Of a DNA stretch of 64,000 nucleotides, positions 1 through 11,320 are shown piece by piece. The position numbers and the translations under genes were made by a program. Positions within the stretch are counted from its first letter, which is position 1. Every line of letters begins with the position of its first letter. Source of the DNA: Adiantum capillus-veneris (Eukaryota; Streptophyta; Polypodiopsida; Polypodiales; Pteridaceae); NCBI GenBank assembly GCA_014529385.2, contig CM043967.1, positions 81,786,278 to 81,850,277 of the forward strand, written 5' to 3'. Under the pieces are notes generated by a model. It was not told the origin of the DNA and did no database searches. It worked only from the letters and a program-made list of their open reading frames with translations.

Positions 1-700
1 TTTGAGTTATCGTTCGCGGACTACGTACATGCCTGAAAAGCAACTCCGCTTTTTGTTTTTTATTTTTCTCCTGATTGAAAACGATTTTGCAGAAACTTCT
101 CATGCAGAAGACCGGAATCAATGTGGTCTACAACTTTGCAGAAGAAAGTATTTTCAAATTCTGCACCGATTTGGAGTTATCGTTCGCGGACTGCGTACAT
201 GCCTGAAAAGCAATTTCGCTTTTTGTTATTTATTTTTTTCCTAATTGAAAACGATTTTGAAAAATCTACCCTCCAGAATCAATGTGGTCTACAACTTTGC
301 AGAAGAAAGTTTTTTCAAATTCTGCACTGATTTTGAGTTATCGTTCGTGGACTGCGTACATGCTTGAAAAGCAACTTTGGTTTTTGTTTTTGATTTTTCT
401 CTTGATTGAAAGTGATTTTGTAGAAACTACCCACGGGAGGCATCGAAATCAACATGGTCTAAAACTTTGCAGAGCAAAAAAAATTCAAATTCTGCACTGA
501 TTTTGAGTTATCATTGGTAGACTGCGTACATGTCTGAAAAGCAGCTTTCGTTTTTTGTTTTCGATTTTTCTCATAATTGAGAACGATTTTGTAGACACAG
601 CTCGCGGAGGCACTGGAATCGGTGTGGTCTATAACTTTATAGAAGAAAGTTTTTTCAAATTCTGCACTGATTTTGAGTTATCGTTTGCGGACTACATACA
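1..700 (+). repeat. Tandem array, about 165-bp unit, at least four copies
   Basis: The unit contains GTGGTCTACAACTTTGCAG, then GAGTTATCGTTCGCGGACT and a T-rich stretch. Equivalent points recur near 174, 335, 503 and 675. Copies differ by scattered substitutions. The reverse complement is present at about 56790-57360 in element F, so the array is an inherited internal part of this retrotransposon family. Confidence 0.85.
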
Positions 701-711
701 TGATGTTGTTT

Positions 712-935
712 TCGTTGATTTAATCATTATTCTCGGTGATATTATGATGTTGTTTCGTTGATATCATGGTTATTCTCGGTGATACCATGATGTTGTTTCG
801 TTGATACCATGGTTATTCTCGGTGATACCATGATGTTGTTTCGTTGGTACAATGATTATTCTCAATGATATCATGATGTTGTTTCGTTGATACCATGGTT
901 ATTCTCGGTGATACCATGACGTTGTTTTGTTGATA
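712..935 (+). repeat. 43-bp tandem repeat, about five copies
   Basis: Units begin CGTTGATACCATGGTTATTC and continue CTCGGTGATACCATGATG. Starts at about 713, 756, 799 and 842 give a 43-bp period. The array decays into similar but irregular units up to about 1030. The inverted counterpart is at about 56110-56530 in element F. Confidence 0.85.
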
Positions 936-1620
936 CAATGATTATTCTATGATGCTTTACATTGATACCATGATGATTTATTCATTTTTATTGAAGCAAT
1001 GATGATGTTTTGTTAATACATTGATGATATTCATTGATATCACTACGTTGATATATGTTGTTTTATGTAGTATATACACATGTCGTCTGCATCACGTAAT
1101 CACGCATCTTGTACTTTTACATTCATACTTTATGTACCATATGTTTTTGTGCATATATAGGTCGTCAAAAGATTGGCATCCCGAACCATCTCTTATGGCA
1201 TTGTGAACGTAATTATTTCACTAACGATGCTAATAATTTTCATGACTATGTTTTTTGAGTCTATGATCTATGTAGGATTGATCAGAGAATTGATTTCATG
1301 AAGACAAACATGGTGATAATAAAAGACTTATGAAGACATGTTTGGTGATGCCATATTGATGACAGTATGAAGACATGTTTGGTGATGCGATATTGATGAC
1401 AAGCACAACAGATTTACGGAGACACTTCTGATTACGAGCTAATCGATGGCCTTTACACCTCTTTAATGAACCTTTGTATTCATTATTGTATTTGATAGGA
1501 TAGGAGTAATGAAACTCCTCATAAAACATTCATTGTCAAAGGAGTGATGTAGCTCCTCATGAACATTTGTATATTCAATGATTTTTATAATATAATGGTG
1601 GGTGTATATAGAGCTGTCGG

Positions 1621-1683
1621 TTTTTCCCTTGATCCCCCAAGGGTTTTTTCATCCACAGTTAGGGACCCTTATTTGAGCGGAGG
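1621..1683 (+). promoter_or_regulatory. Conserved pre-LTR block: hairpin plus polypurine tract
   Basis: CCCTTG (1626-1631) and CAAGGG (1638-1643) form a short hairpin flanked by T runs. After TTAGGGACCCTTATTTGAGC comes the purine tract ending at the LTR start (1684). The same block precedes the 3' LTRs of element F (about 55461-55530, inverted) and of the more distant element D (about 60975-61037). Conservation across diverged families suggests a functional role in plus-strand priming or RNA 3' structure (inference). Confidence 0.6.
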
Positions 1684-1825
1684 TGTTGATCTTATATGTG
1701 AAGCTACTCAATATATGGCTTCTCTATATATGGCACCGAGGTCCCCACTATATATACATCATCTCATGTGTGTATTCTACACACTTTGGGGTTCTATTTC
1801 TATGCTCTCCCTCTCTCTCTCAACA
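1684..1825 (+). repeat. 3' LTR of element G (142 bp)
   Basis: Starts TGTTGATCTTATATG and ends CTCTCAACA, so it has TG...CA ends. It contains the block CACTTTGGGGTTCTATTTC shared with the LTRs at 55343 and 57406. The F 5' LTR is also 142 bp long. Confidence 0.85.
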
Positions 1826-2175
1826 AGCTAAACATACCATCTAGGTTGGTTAGAAGTTGTACAATGTACTTCTAGCACCACAATTCTAGAGGAGTGCCAG
1901 AGATGGTCTGCAATGTCATCCACAGCATCATCCAATCGAAGAGGAAAAATTGAGGGATTAACATTCCTTCAACGGGCCTTATGATGAGATTCTTGGATAC
2001 GATGATAGACCGCTTTTGGCATGTACAAAGTAGCCTTCATATGCAATGTCATATGTACAAAAATATGTAAATATATGAATTTGGGCACTTTGCAAAGTGG
2101 TTTCAAGTTAGAAAAAGATGCAACGTGTACACATTGTGAATAGGCAGGTTCGCGTGCTAGCAGATACATATACAT

Positions 2176-2196
2176 GCCCCGATAGGGTATCGGGGC
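2176..2196. repeat. Perfect 9-bp palindrome
   Basis: GCCCCGATA, a 3-base loop GGG, then TATCGGGGC. It lies about 60 bp upstream of the TATA-like box at 2256. It could be a cruciform or protein-binding dyad in an LTR promoter (inference). Confidence 0.6.
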
Positions 2197-2255
2197 CTTG
2201 GATATGGTTCTAGGTGGCTTATTTTGGCTCTAGAGAATGTTTAAGCTTTCTAGAA

Positions 2256-2263
2256 TATAAATA
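2256..2263 (+). promoter_or_regulatory. TATA-like box, putative LTR promoter of gypsy L
   Basis: TATAAATA preceded by TCTAGAA, on the same strand as the gag relic at 3443. A start about 30 bp downstream would give a leader of about 1.1 kb, which contains the 83-bp duplication. Confidence 0.35.
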
Positions 2264-3000
2264 ATGCGAGAAACAAGTATGGGTACTCTCATCTCGCTGG
2301 AGAAGTTTGGGACATGTAGTAACTGTTTATTTATGGTGCTTGATCTACAGTGATGCATGCACCTCCCTAGAAGTGGTCAAAAATAGAATCTGGGGATGTG
2401 GAAAATTTCTTTCGGTATCAAGGATCAAGCGTACAAAATTTGGTGAACTTTGGAGTCGGTTTGGGGTTTTTCCCACGAACAATGCCCGTCAAGGGTCCAA
2501 ACTCGCCAAAGTTGGGTCAAAAAAGGCTAAATAATGACCAAAAATGGTGTGAAAAGGCTTTAATTTTCCACATCAATGATGCTTTCGTGAGTGCTTGAGA
2601 TGAAGGAGCATTTTAAAAGCCAAGTCTTGGCACTTTCACCTCTCTGTGTGGGGAAGAAAGCAGGGTTCCTACAGGTAGTCTAGTGCAGTCCCGTAACATT
2701 CGCGTCCTGTTTTCGAGTGTGTGGAGGAGTGAATGAGAGATTTCTCTCTTCAATTTTTCACCTGGGAGAGTCTATGGAAGTTCTGAGGTTTCCATGGATG
2801 TGTGTGTGCAAGGAATTGAGGGAAGAAGGTGCGGCTTTCTGCAAGACTATGTGACCCTGTATCGGTGCCATTAGGGTTTACGCTACTCCAAAGAGTCCAA
2901 TAGAGTGGAGTTTTGTGAAGTCTTTGCTATAGGTTGACATTGGAATTTTGTGGCTGGAGTTTTTTACTTTGTGATGGTTTTTCTTGTATATTTTGGTCGC

Positions 3001-3166
3001 CATCAAGTGTGATTTCAAGCGTTGATCAACTTGACTCACCTTGTAGTGTCTGCGGGCAGGCGAGGGCTTGTAGGTCGAGGTGTCATCAAGTGTGATTTCA
3101 AGTGTTGATCAACTCGACTAACCTTGTAGTGTCTGCGGGCACGCGAGGGCTTGTAGGTCAAGGTGT
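3001..3166 (+). repeat. 83-bp direct duplication in the leader of gypsy L
   Basis: Two adjacent copies (3001-3083, 3084-3166) start CATCAAGTGTGATTTCAAG and include CCTTGTAGTGTCTGCGGGCA. They differ at only a few positions. The minus-strand reading frames here are by-products of the repeat. Confidence 0.9.
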
Positions 3167-3442
3167 TTGGAGTTTGAATCGAGCTTGTGGGTAGTGTTTT
3201 TATTGAGCTCTTGAGTGGTGGAGTGTGTGGGTTTGAATTTAAGAAAATTCCTTGTGGTGTGTTGAATTGTCTGGGTGTGTGAGTGTGCACACAGCGTCTC
3301 TTGCTCCATCATCTTTTCGCGATCCCGCTGGGTTGTGCACCTAGGTGAAGTGGTTTTGCTGTGAAGTTCGAGCTTCATTGAAGAAAAGTGGTCTTCAACC
3401 TTTGTGGAGTTACTCACGCAAGGGAGAAGCGACTCTAAAGAG

Positions 3443-4554
3443 ATGGGTTCTAATCGGCCAGTGTTCACATTGAAGGAGGATTTGAAGGACTAGATTGTGG
3501 ACTTCGAGTGGCGTGCGCTTGGTATGCACATTGTGAATGACAAAGCAAAGCTTCATGTATTTCCTATTGTGCTCAAAGGAGAATCTCGGGAGTGGTTTTA
3601 AGGTTTAGAGGAAGACAAAAAGAAAACATGGGAGCAGGTCAAACTGACAATTTTTGACAGGTTTGGGAAGAAATTAACTGCAACAGAAGCGATGACAAAA
3701 TTGAGAGGTTTGCAGCAAGATGTTCATGCTAACTTTAAAGAGTTCTTGCAACACTTCAAAGGACTTTGGATTCAATTAGAGGCGGCATCCCAAGTACCTC
3801 CAGAGGATTTCTTAAAGTGCGTTAGTTTATGGATTGTTTGCATCCATGTGTAAGGGAGAAGGTCGATCAAGATGAGCCGGCTACGTTCGAAAGAGTTGTG
3901 GAAATTGCCGAGGCCAAGAGCAAGAAGATCAAGGGAAGGTGGGAGCAAGGCATAACACATGTTGATCTTGTTGTGGTGCAACCAATGGTCCCTCTGGCAA
4001 TGGATGATAGAGTGGAGTGAGTGGTTCAAGGTCCAGATCCCGTTACGGCCCGGGTTTTGCATGATCTTGCCGGTCAGTTGCAAGAAATAAGAATTAACAT
4101 AATGAATCGGAACCACAGAGAACAGCGGCCAGTTGGGAGAGATAGGGGACAAAGGCTACAAGGTAGATTCTACAACTGTGATGAAGAGGGTCACTACGTC
4201 CCTGATTACCCTGAACCACCAAGAGAGAGAGGAGGGATATACCCCTTATATGACCGTGGTCGAGGGAGAATAGAAGAAAATCATCAAGAGCGGGCACTAG
4301 AAGCACCACCGCCACAACAACAACCACAACCATTGCCTGGAAATGGAGAAGGTAGAGGTACTAAAATCATTACCCTTGAGCATCAAGATGTTGATGTTTT
4401 GGCCAATAAGAGAGCTAGGCATGATAGGGAGAAAGAGACAAAAGAAGAGAGGGAAACAAGAGCAAGGAAAGGAAAGGCTAAGGTAGTGACGAAGGAAATT
4501 TGGAATGGAGGCCTCTACACCAAAACAAACTCCATTGCGCCACAAGGGAAATGA
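3443..4554 (+). pseudogene. Gag relic of Ty3/gypsy element L
   Basis: The ATG at 3443 opens a capsid-like Gag frame with WEQVKLTIFDRFG and FKEFLQHFKGLW, typical of the plant gypsy retrotransposon gag domain. It is broken by stops after LKED..KD and after ESREWF, by a 1-nt frameshift near 3820 and by a TGA at 4018-4020. The nucleocapsid zinc knuckle near 4171-4215 reads FYNCDEEGHYVPDY: the first and last Cys of the CCHC pattern are Phe and Tyr, so it could not bind zinc normally. A Pro/Gln-rich then Lys/Glu/Arg-rich tail follows to 4554. No protease or RT follows: the GA microsatellite and element I replace them. Clear family, dead copy. Confidence 0.85.
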
Positions 4555-4602
4555 GATGAGGGCACCACCTAGTCTTGGAAGCGTGGACTAGGACCGCTAC
4601 GC

Positions 4603-4605
<3 letters not shown>

Positions 4606-4670
<65 letters not shown>
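4606..4670. repeat. (GA)n microsatellite
   Basis: An uninterrupted GA run of about 65 bp at the junction between gypsy L and element I. Confidence 0.98.
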
Positions 4671-4672
<2 letters not shown>

Positions 4673-7068
4673 ATCACTATGAATGAAGCATTAACCTCAA
4701 TGTGTGTACAAGGAATGGATAACTTCAAGCACTCCCAACACAAATAGCATATAGATTACTAAACAACAACTCAAGATTTAGCCAAAATCACATCAAGCAC
4801 TCTCACACACACATAGAAGATCTCTTTAAATTAACATAAATAAGAGGAGGTGAGGTTACTAGCACAAAACAATTTGCACTCTAGAATGTGCAAAGAATAG
4901 AGTGAATGAATCAGCTTTATGGGCTCATAATGAGTGATACAAAGACTCAATGAGGGAGGCTTGAAATTACAAAGGGGGGGGGCTCTTTATATAGACAAGA
5001 GAGTGATTAGGAGTGAGGTTAAGATCCAAGTGCAATTTGTACAAATGAAGCTTGATTAGGGACATTCCACTAATGAAGAAGAGGAATTTGTGATGGTTTT
5101 ATGAGCTTGAGAGAGAGGAGGAAGGAGGGGAGGGTGAGGAGACTAATGGCTGATTTTTAGAGAAGGACTCAATGTGGAAAAGAAAGGGTGTGTGTGTGTA
5201 AAGGTAGAGGGGGTGGTCTCCACCACAGTTGAAAAAACTGGTGTCCACTATTTTTTCCATATCTCCTAGACCGTAGATGCAAAAATTATAATAAAAAATG
5301 TGGTCAGAATCTCCAGCTCATAAGCTACAACTTTGATGAAGACAACTTTTCTTGGATCAGAGTGGAAGTATTTTTTAAAAATCCAGCAAAATAATGTGTT
5401 TGTTTCCTTCCTTTACCAAGTCTTCCACCTAGGTCCCATCTGTTTGAATCATCATATGGCTCCAAATCCATGATGATATGTGTAACATTTAATGGTGTAA
5501 AAACTTATGTGTAGAGGAAATTAGCATGAACATAGTGGGCATTTCATTAGAATAGATTCCTAATGAGAATTACAAGAGTGATTGGGTGGAGAGAGCAACA
5601 AAAAGCATAACACCTAGTTAGATAGCATCAACAATACTTTCAAAAGAGAGAGAAATTAAGCTATTGACAACAGTTGAGGACCGGATTTGCATGGATCCGG
5701 TCCCCCGTCCAAAAGAGACATGGTTTTGCATGGTTTCTCCCATCAAGAGAGACATTGTACAATACAATTCTTTGTGTTCCTTCAGACTAGCTAGTGCAAT
5801 GAAGATGAAAGATTCATGCACTAAGCAAAACACTTGGTAAACACAAATTTAATTATCCCCGTTCTCAGACCCAAGACCTCACACACCTTCGAAGATGGTG
5901 AGAGCTAGTAGGGTATGAGAGTAGATTGAGAGGAAGAAGGAGTATCTTAGGAGAAATATGAACATCTCCTCACATAATCACTCATATTAGCATAGCTTTA
6001 GCTTAGTAATAAGCTTGATAGAGGAGATGAGAATGCATTCAAGATTGGCTCTTGGTTGGATTTGCATCCACAAGCCAAGAGTGTGTCGATGTAGGCTTCT
6101 ATCTCACAAGCTTGGAGTAGGTGATGAGCTCTCCATTAAAGCTTGGGAAGAGATAGTCTTCTCTTTCTTCACACATGAGATTGTGTGAGTGTGTGTGTGA
6201 TAATGCCTTGCAAAAATCAGCCCCCTCTCTCTCTTGGGTGAGCCCTCTTGCTATTTGCTCTTGCAGGCTCCCCATTGGACCTCCCCAAGTCAAGACAATG
6301 GCTATTAAGCAGCATAAGTGATAGCCTTCTGACATGTGTCCCCCTTTCCCCTTTTGTGAGATCTTTAGGTAATTTAATAATTAAACTAAACTCTCATTGG
6401 ACCCCTTTGCCTCCTGGCCAATAGGAATCAGGCAAGCCATTGGGCTCCTGAATGCTCATTGGACCCCTTGGGAGACTATCCAATAGTCTTCTAGGAGACT
6501 GAATTCTCATTGGTTCTTTTATTAAGTGTTTTTAAATTAATTAAACTAGATTTACTTTAGCCTAATTCTCATTGGTCCACCTCCAAGGACATCCAATAGG
6601 AATTGGGCACACCTTGTGGGCATCTGGGCTAGGGAGCTGACATGTGTCCCTAATTCCCTTTGTGTAAAGGGAGCATGTGTGTGTGTGTGACTTTCTCTCT
6701 CATCCCCTAGAAGAAGGGCTCACCCCCTCCCATGTAGGGATATGCAAAGACTTTTTTTTACACACACAAAGCATCCAATTCCCCTAGGTTTGACCTTTGG
6801 ACATAAGATTTGAATTTTGGAACCTTAGCATTTTGGAACTCTTAATGGGCTGAACCTTAGGGTCTTTTTAGCCCATTGTTGCACATGGATCTTTTGCAGA
6901 TGGCCCCCCCTTTGGATCCCTATTTTCCCTCCTTTGGATCCCTACTGTGGCCAGTCTGCTAGCTTAACCAATATTCTAGCTTTTTCTCCGCTGGAACTTC
7001 CCCACATTAAATGATCAGTTTAATATGAGAAAATAATTTAGGAGAATTAGATATTGATTATTATGACA
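4671..7068 (-). repeat. Probable long 3' LTR of chromovirus I
   Basis: About 2.4 kb without genes, immediately after the purine tract of element I. It starts with TG on the minus strand. It holds short microsatellites (GT at about 5190 and 6187), a poly-G run near 4974 and an ATTGG/CCAAT-rich block. Its outer border and TSD were not found, so the extent is a guess bounded by the GA run. Confidence 0.45.
6390..6620. repeat. Degenerate repeat of alternating ATTGG and CCAAT boxes
   Basis: CTCATTGGACC followed at a short distance by CCAATAGGAAT or CCAATAGTCTT recurs about every 70-90 bp (near 6391/6418, 6456/6480, 6510 and 6568/6593). CCAAT boxes on both strands inside a probable LTR may act as NF-Y binding sites (inference). 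The repetition itself is plain. Confidence 0.6.
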
Positions 7069-7421
7069 TTACCTCTCTCTTGAAATCATAGTCGTCCTCG
7101 AGTATGGTGTAGAGAAGATAAAGCATATTCATGAGTCCTTTTCTTAGCGGGTAGAGGATCCCTATGTTACCCTACGAAATTATTCCACAATGGATGACTA
7201 GTCCATTTGGCGCTTGAGAGCCTGAGGCTGCCGCAAGCATGTCTGCACATTAGTCCTATCAGTCTTCCATAGTAGAGTGACAAGCTCTACTTGGTGTTTG
7301 GGAGACGTCGTCTCCGCAAACTTGATCTAAGCATTCATACTACTTCATTTTTGTGCACAATAAAGAAAAAGAGAGTCTTATAAGACAAAAAAATTTGTTC
7401 ATTTTTAACATTTTGTACATT

Positions 7422-8135
7422 TGCTTACTCTTGGGAAGCATTGTAAGCATTGACAAGGTTTAGGTTATCCTTTAATTGTATGCCTTGCATCCATCTAGCA
7501 TCTTCAAATGGATAATTCTTAAACTTAATAAGATATCGTCGGATAGTCTTACCGCCTCTTAATACCTTGTCTTCATGTCGGAGAATGGACTCGGGCTGCA
7601 ACACCTCCTCTTGGTCCTGGATCTCCGGTGGGTCTTCAATAGTTGGTCCTTGAGGTGGCTCTCCTTTCTAAGGCTTTAATAGGCTCACATGGAAAGCATT
7701 GTGTACGAGCCAATGATTGGGCAACTTGAGTTGATAGGCCATCTCATTGATTGGCCTAAGAATCTGGAAGGGACCATAGTACCTTTTTGCTAGCTTAGCA
7801 TAGTACTTTTGGTGGCCCGTAGGATTCTTGCCCGTCGTGTGCCTTAATCGAGCCTTGGGAAACATTAACAATACCCAATGGTTTTCTTTAAAGGCCTGGG
7901 ATCTTCTGTGCTTGTCAGCAGCAGCCTTTTGCCTTTGCTATGAGATAGAGATAGCATCCTTAATCTTTTGAAAAGATTCTTGTAGCTCTCGGTTATACTC
8001 ATCTGCAACGAAGATCTTCCCATGTATCTTAAGTAGCAAGGGACTTTTTGATCTTCCCTTCATTACTTCGAAAGGTGCTTTTCCCGTGGAAGTATGTACA
8101 GTGTTATTTAAGCATACTCCACTAAGGGTAAGTAC
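7422..8135 (-). pseudogene. Integrase C-terminus plus chromodomain of chromovirus I
   Basis: Minus-strand frame beginning inside integrase (STGKAPFEV near 8100), through the C-terminal barrel ([16 protein letters not shown], then [11 protein letters not shown], the usual end of plant gypsy integrases), to a chromodomain: PESILRHEDKVLRGG, then YLIKFKNYPFEDARW, and stop at 7422. Chromodomains of this type read histone marks to steer integration in the plant chromovirus clade. Two in-frame stops are seen: one in the ISIS*QRQ stretch and one at 7668 just after LLKP. The 5' end is severed at 8135. Confidence 0.85.
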
Positions 8136-8877
8136 TGTTGGAGCTATATATGGCTCACTCTACTGAACTTGGTCTCACCTATATATTTGTATCTTGTCCT
8201 CAATATGAATCAATCTTTGGGAGCCTATATGGTGTGTCTCTTGTCTCGTCTCTCTCTCTTTCTCTCTACATCTCAACATGGTATCAGAGCGGTAACGATC
8301 ACGCGTTGATTCAATTCATGGTGACACAACAGTATGTGTATTCGATTCGCATGTAAGATTCAAAATTGCTACAAATTTTATTTTTGAGCGTTGATTCTTG
8401 TTAATTGTGGTTGTTTTGTATTAAGAAGAATATGATTAGTGTTTTATGTGGTGTTTATTTCTAATCAATCTAATCGTTGATTACGTTTGCTTGTTGATGA
8501 CACCCTGAACTTCATCTCAATTTTTGGGGGTGTTCTGCTCAAAATTTGGAGAAACGGGAAAAGTTCAATGGAGCGTAGCACAATGGCACTTTCCATCCAA
8601 AACTTGTTCGGCTCCTCGAGCTCTTCGATTTGAGTGCTAGGTTTGCGTCAATCGGAGTTCGCAGCAGAAAGTTATGCTATTTTTACAGCAATTGAGCTTG
8701 ACGCAGCTTTCTTCGTCCTACTTCTTTGTGAAGCATTCGCGATCGTTTTTCTTATTTTGGCGTTAACTTTTTCGAGAAGATTTAGCTTTTTGCTATTCGT
8801 ATTGTGGCCGTCAATCTTGCGACTCACGCCACTCTATTTTGAGGACTCGTTTATTATTAACGTTGTGAGCGGGATGA
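8136..8877 (+). mobile_element. Short-LTR retrotransposon M, 5' LTR and leader
   Basis: A 143-bp LTR (8136-8278, TGTTGGAGCTATATATGG to ATCTCAACA) is followed directly by TGGTATCAGAGC (8279-8290), the standard site complementary to plant initiator tRNA-Met. The leader continues to about 8877 without a convincing reading frame. No matching 3' LTR was found, so the element is truncated where the fragment at 8878 begins. The possible left TSD is AGTAC (8131-8135), lying in the integrase of element I. LTR ends and size match the families D, F, G and K. Confidence 0.75.
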
Positions 8878-9039
8878 AAACACACACAGTGTCTCTATAA
8901 CGACCCGACACACACTCTTGGAATGATACACACACACACTATGGGGCACCACTCGGCTTACACAACAGACCTGGCCGAGACAGGATACACACCGATGGAG
9001 TGAGAGGAGAGACTATCCACTTGCCCACTCCACACAAAG

Positions 9040-9073
<34 letters not shown>

Positions 9074-9105
9074 CTCAGCTCAAAAGAGGATAACTTCTGA
9101 TTTTT
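8878..9105 (-). repeat. Fragment of a gypsy-B-like LTR end, inverted, with AC run
   Basis: Reverse complement of the U5-side end of the B LTR: ACGACCCGACACACACTC and GGGGCACCACTCGGC here correspond to GTGTGTGTCGGGTCATTA and GCCGAGTGGTGCCCC at 37084-37155. It includes an (AC)n run (about 9043-9070). It joins the end of M to the start of the gag relic of H, so it marks a rearranged junction. Confidence 0.7.
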
Positions 9106-9189
9106 AGATACAATAGAGCTTGGGCCAACACCAATGGGGCGAATAGCTCACACAATATGGGTAAAAGATACCAGATGCTATTAGGGATT

Positions 9190-10263
9190 GTGTAACTATA
9201 ATGAAACAATACATTGCAAGATGCCAAGAACTAGAAATACCTGCAAAAGAAAGATTAGTATCATTGTTTCTAGAGGGATTCCTAAACAAATAACTTCTTG
9301 CTATATTGTATAGCAAGAAACATATGACCCTAGAAGAGTGTGTGTCAGATGCTATTGACTTAGGAGACAATTGTGATATTTTCAATGAAGAAGATGTCCT
9401 TAAGGATAATCAAAGTGAGAAAACAATATCCATCAAACCAGCACAAGTAGGAACGGCTGCTCTGCAACACCGCTTTGTCCATAGAAGACATGCTCAAAAG
9501 GATGAATGAAATGATAAATAACATGCAAAAAGCACCTACGAGGGGACCAGGGCAAGGGATACTTCAACAAGGAAAATCAATTAGGCCGTAGAAATGGTGT
9601 GCAATTGAGGATAAATGGACCAACCATGAAACCAATGAGTGCTATTACCGACCAAAGTATGATGGAAATGTTCAATATGTGCCTATGAGGCCACAAGGAC
9701 AAACCATGTACAGAATTCAGTCTAATATGGCCTTAGCTCAAAGGGCAACGATGGATATGGAAAGACCTCAACCCGTGCTCTGTCAACAACCTCCATATCC
9801 TGGACATAATGCAGTGCCTATAAAGTACATGCATTCAGAGGGAGTCATAGATGAACAAGCACTAGTGCCTGCTACACCTTATGTTGAGCCTAGTCCATCT
9901 ACAATAATGGTAGAAGGAGAGTGGTATAATTCACATCCACCACCAATGGAAGAACGTGTGACTTATACTACACCAGAGCTTGCACCGATGTACTATGTAG
10001 CTAATCAAGGTGTTAGATCTCCGATGGTAAGACCCATGATTAAGCCAAGGACTGGAAACTGTCATAACTGTGGTGTAGATGATCACTGGAAAAATAAATG
10101 CCCAAAGCCTGACAAGACTATTGAGCAATTTGAAGCTTTCTGTATACAATGTTGCAAAAAGGGAGGACACTTCCCTAAAGATTGTTCAAAAAATCCTTTA
10201 AACAAGGGTAAAACAGTAGTGAACGTACTCCAAATGATACCTAGTAGCTCATCGGAGAGTTAA
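9190..10263 (+). pseudogene. Gag of element H with two zinc knuckles
   Basis: The capsid tail is recognisable near 9200-9400 (ELEIPAKERLVSLFLEGFL, stop, then MTLEECVSDAID). After frame damage near 9500 a long frame runs from 9679: Pro/Met-rich, then a canonical CCHC knuckle (CHNCGVDDHWKNKC) and a second one with one extra residue (CIQCCKKGGHFPKDC). A TAA at 10261 separates it, in frame, from the next stretch starting MTRAQAKK, so Gag and what follows were one polyprotein or a readthrough pair. Function: virus-like particle formation and RNA packaging for retrotransposition. Dead copy. Confidence 0.8.
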
Positions 10264-11283
10264 CCTATTGTTCCAATCAAGGTAATGACCAGAGCCCAGG
10301 CTAAGAAAAAGAAACATAGCTCCTCTCATCATTCAGAGAATACTAAAATTTCATCTCAGAAGACCAAGAGAAGAAGAAGCCAAAGGTATGAGATGAGAAA
10401 ACAGAAACAAAGGGCTGAAATCAAGGAGAAAGCCAAGAAACTATTCCAAGAAAAAGTGAAAGAAACTCAAAGTGAAATCAAGGAAACCACAGTGAAATGT
10501 AGAGGATCAATTTTGGTAGAATTTTTTTTTGAGCCAATCAATGCAGCCTTGGAAGCTTACCAAGTGGGACTTAAAGCAGGCCAAAACATGGAAAACAAAT
10601 GGAAATAGTATCCTTCTCCAAATATGGAAGTAGCTAAGCGTGAAGCTTATCAAAATCTGGTATGGATTACTCAAGGGATGCTGGAAAACCAAAAACCCAA
10701 GCTCGAGAGTATAGCAAAACCTGAGGAGCTTGTGGTAGGAACCAGTAAAGAGAAATTCAAAGTGGTGGTAGAGCCCCACCTTGAAACTAAAGAGCCAAAA
10801 TTCATTGTGCCTGACAGTGAAGATGCCTTAGATGGAATTCCGTTTGTAGAAGAAGACTGGCTAGGACACTTATGGAAAAAAGTTAGAGAGATTAATGATG
10901 GGAGCCTAACTCTAAATTCAGCTCCTATAGAGGAAGTTTGGTTAGACAATCTATCTCCTGATATTGACATGGATGTACAATCCTTGTATGGGGATTGCGG
11001 CTCTGAAGCTTCAAGAATGTCTAAACCAATGATTTTGAAAAAACTACCCTCTTACTTGAGAGATAATGAAGACAAATTCATAGTGTGTAAAACCACTCAG
11101 ATAAAGAAAGCGGAACAGACCCTAGAGGTAGACAATATCCATTCAATCATGTCTACACCCATTCATTGCACTCTTACTTTAGAAGAAATGTTAAAAATTA
11201 GACCATATCTGTGGAATGATCTACATAAAACTCTAGCGAAGGTGGGGATAACAGGGCTAATCATGAAAAATTGGGAAAATTGA
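10264..11283 (+). pseudogene. Basic/coiled-coil linker region of the H polyprotein
   Basis: Same frame as the preceding Gag. It starts with MTRAQAKKKK, a motif common at the Gag-protease boundary of plant gypsy elements, then a Lys/Arg/Gln-rich segment likely to be helical (residues about 30-75 after the Met), a stop at 10606-10608, and an acidic region to 11283. No catalytic motif. Without the TAA (10261) and TAG (10606) the frame would be open from 9679 to 11283. Confidence 0.65.
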
Positions 11284-11320
11284 AATACAAATTGGAAACA
11301 AAGAGATTAGATCCATTCCA

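Larger units (their letters stand above)
1..1825 (+). mobile_element. Short-LTR non-autonomous retrotransposon G (3' part)
   Basis: The left window edge cuts this element. It ends in a 142-bp LTR (1684-1825) preceded by a purine-rich tract (GAGCGGAGG). Upstream are two tandem arrays and no gag or pol reading frame. The same parts occur in inverted orientation at 55343-57547 (element F), where both LTRs and a primer binding site are visible, so this is a second copy of the same family on the opposite strand. Having no coding capacity, it must use another element's enzymes (inference). Short ORFs in its arrays are repeat artefacts. Confidence 0.8.
1826..3000. other. No gene seen; probable LTR/leader of gypsy L
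   Basis: No supportable reading frame. A TATA-like box (2256-2263) on the plus strand and the gag relic beginning at 3443 suggest that part of this stretch is the promoter LTR and leader of element L. No LTR borders or primer site could be fixed. Confidence 0.35.
4671..8135 (-). mobile_element. Chromovirus I, 3' half in minus orientation
   Basis: Minus-strand Ty3/gypsy remnant: integrase end plus chromodomain (7422-8135), a purine tract (AAGAGAGAGGTAA, just above 7068), then a long non-coding LTR-like stretch starting TGTCATAATAATC at 7068 and running toward 4671. The LTR end was not located and there is no second LTR here. The 5' part is cut off at 8135 by the short LTR of element M. Confidence 0.65.

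Noticed and set aside
712-1030. Regular 43-bp repeats resembling a CRISPR array
   Set aside because: There are no unique spacers between conserved repeats; the whole unit drifts, and the array is an internal part of a plant retrotransposon family (G/F).
3036-3468. Minus-strand frames of 84 and 116 codons
   Set aside because: Overlap the 83-bp duplication and the gag leader; His/Thr/Pro-rich composition without motif.
8279-8290. TGGTATCAGAGC sites (also 58553, and on the minus strand at 37699) as parts of tRNA genes
   Set aside because: They directly follow LTR ends and no cloverleaf can be built around them; they are primer binding sites.
8634-8900. Hydrophobic 88-codon frame as a small membrane protein
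   Set aside because: Lies in the leader of M, no conserved motif or context; chance frame in T-rich DNA.
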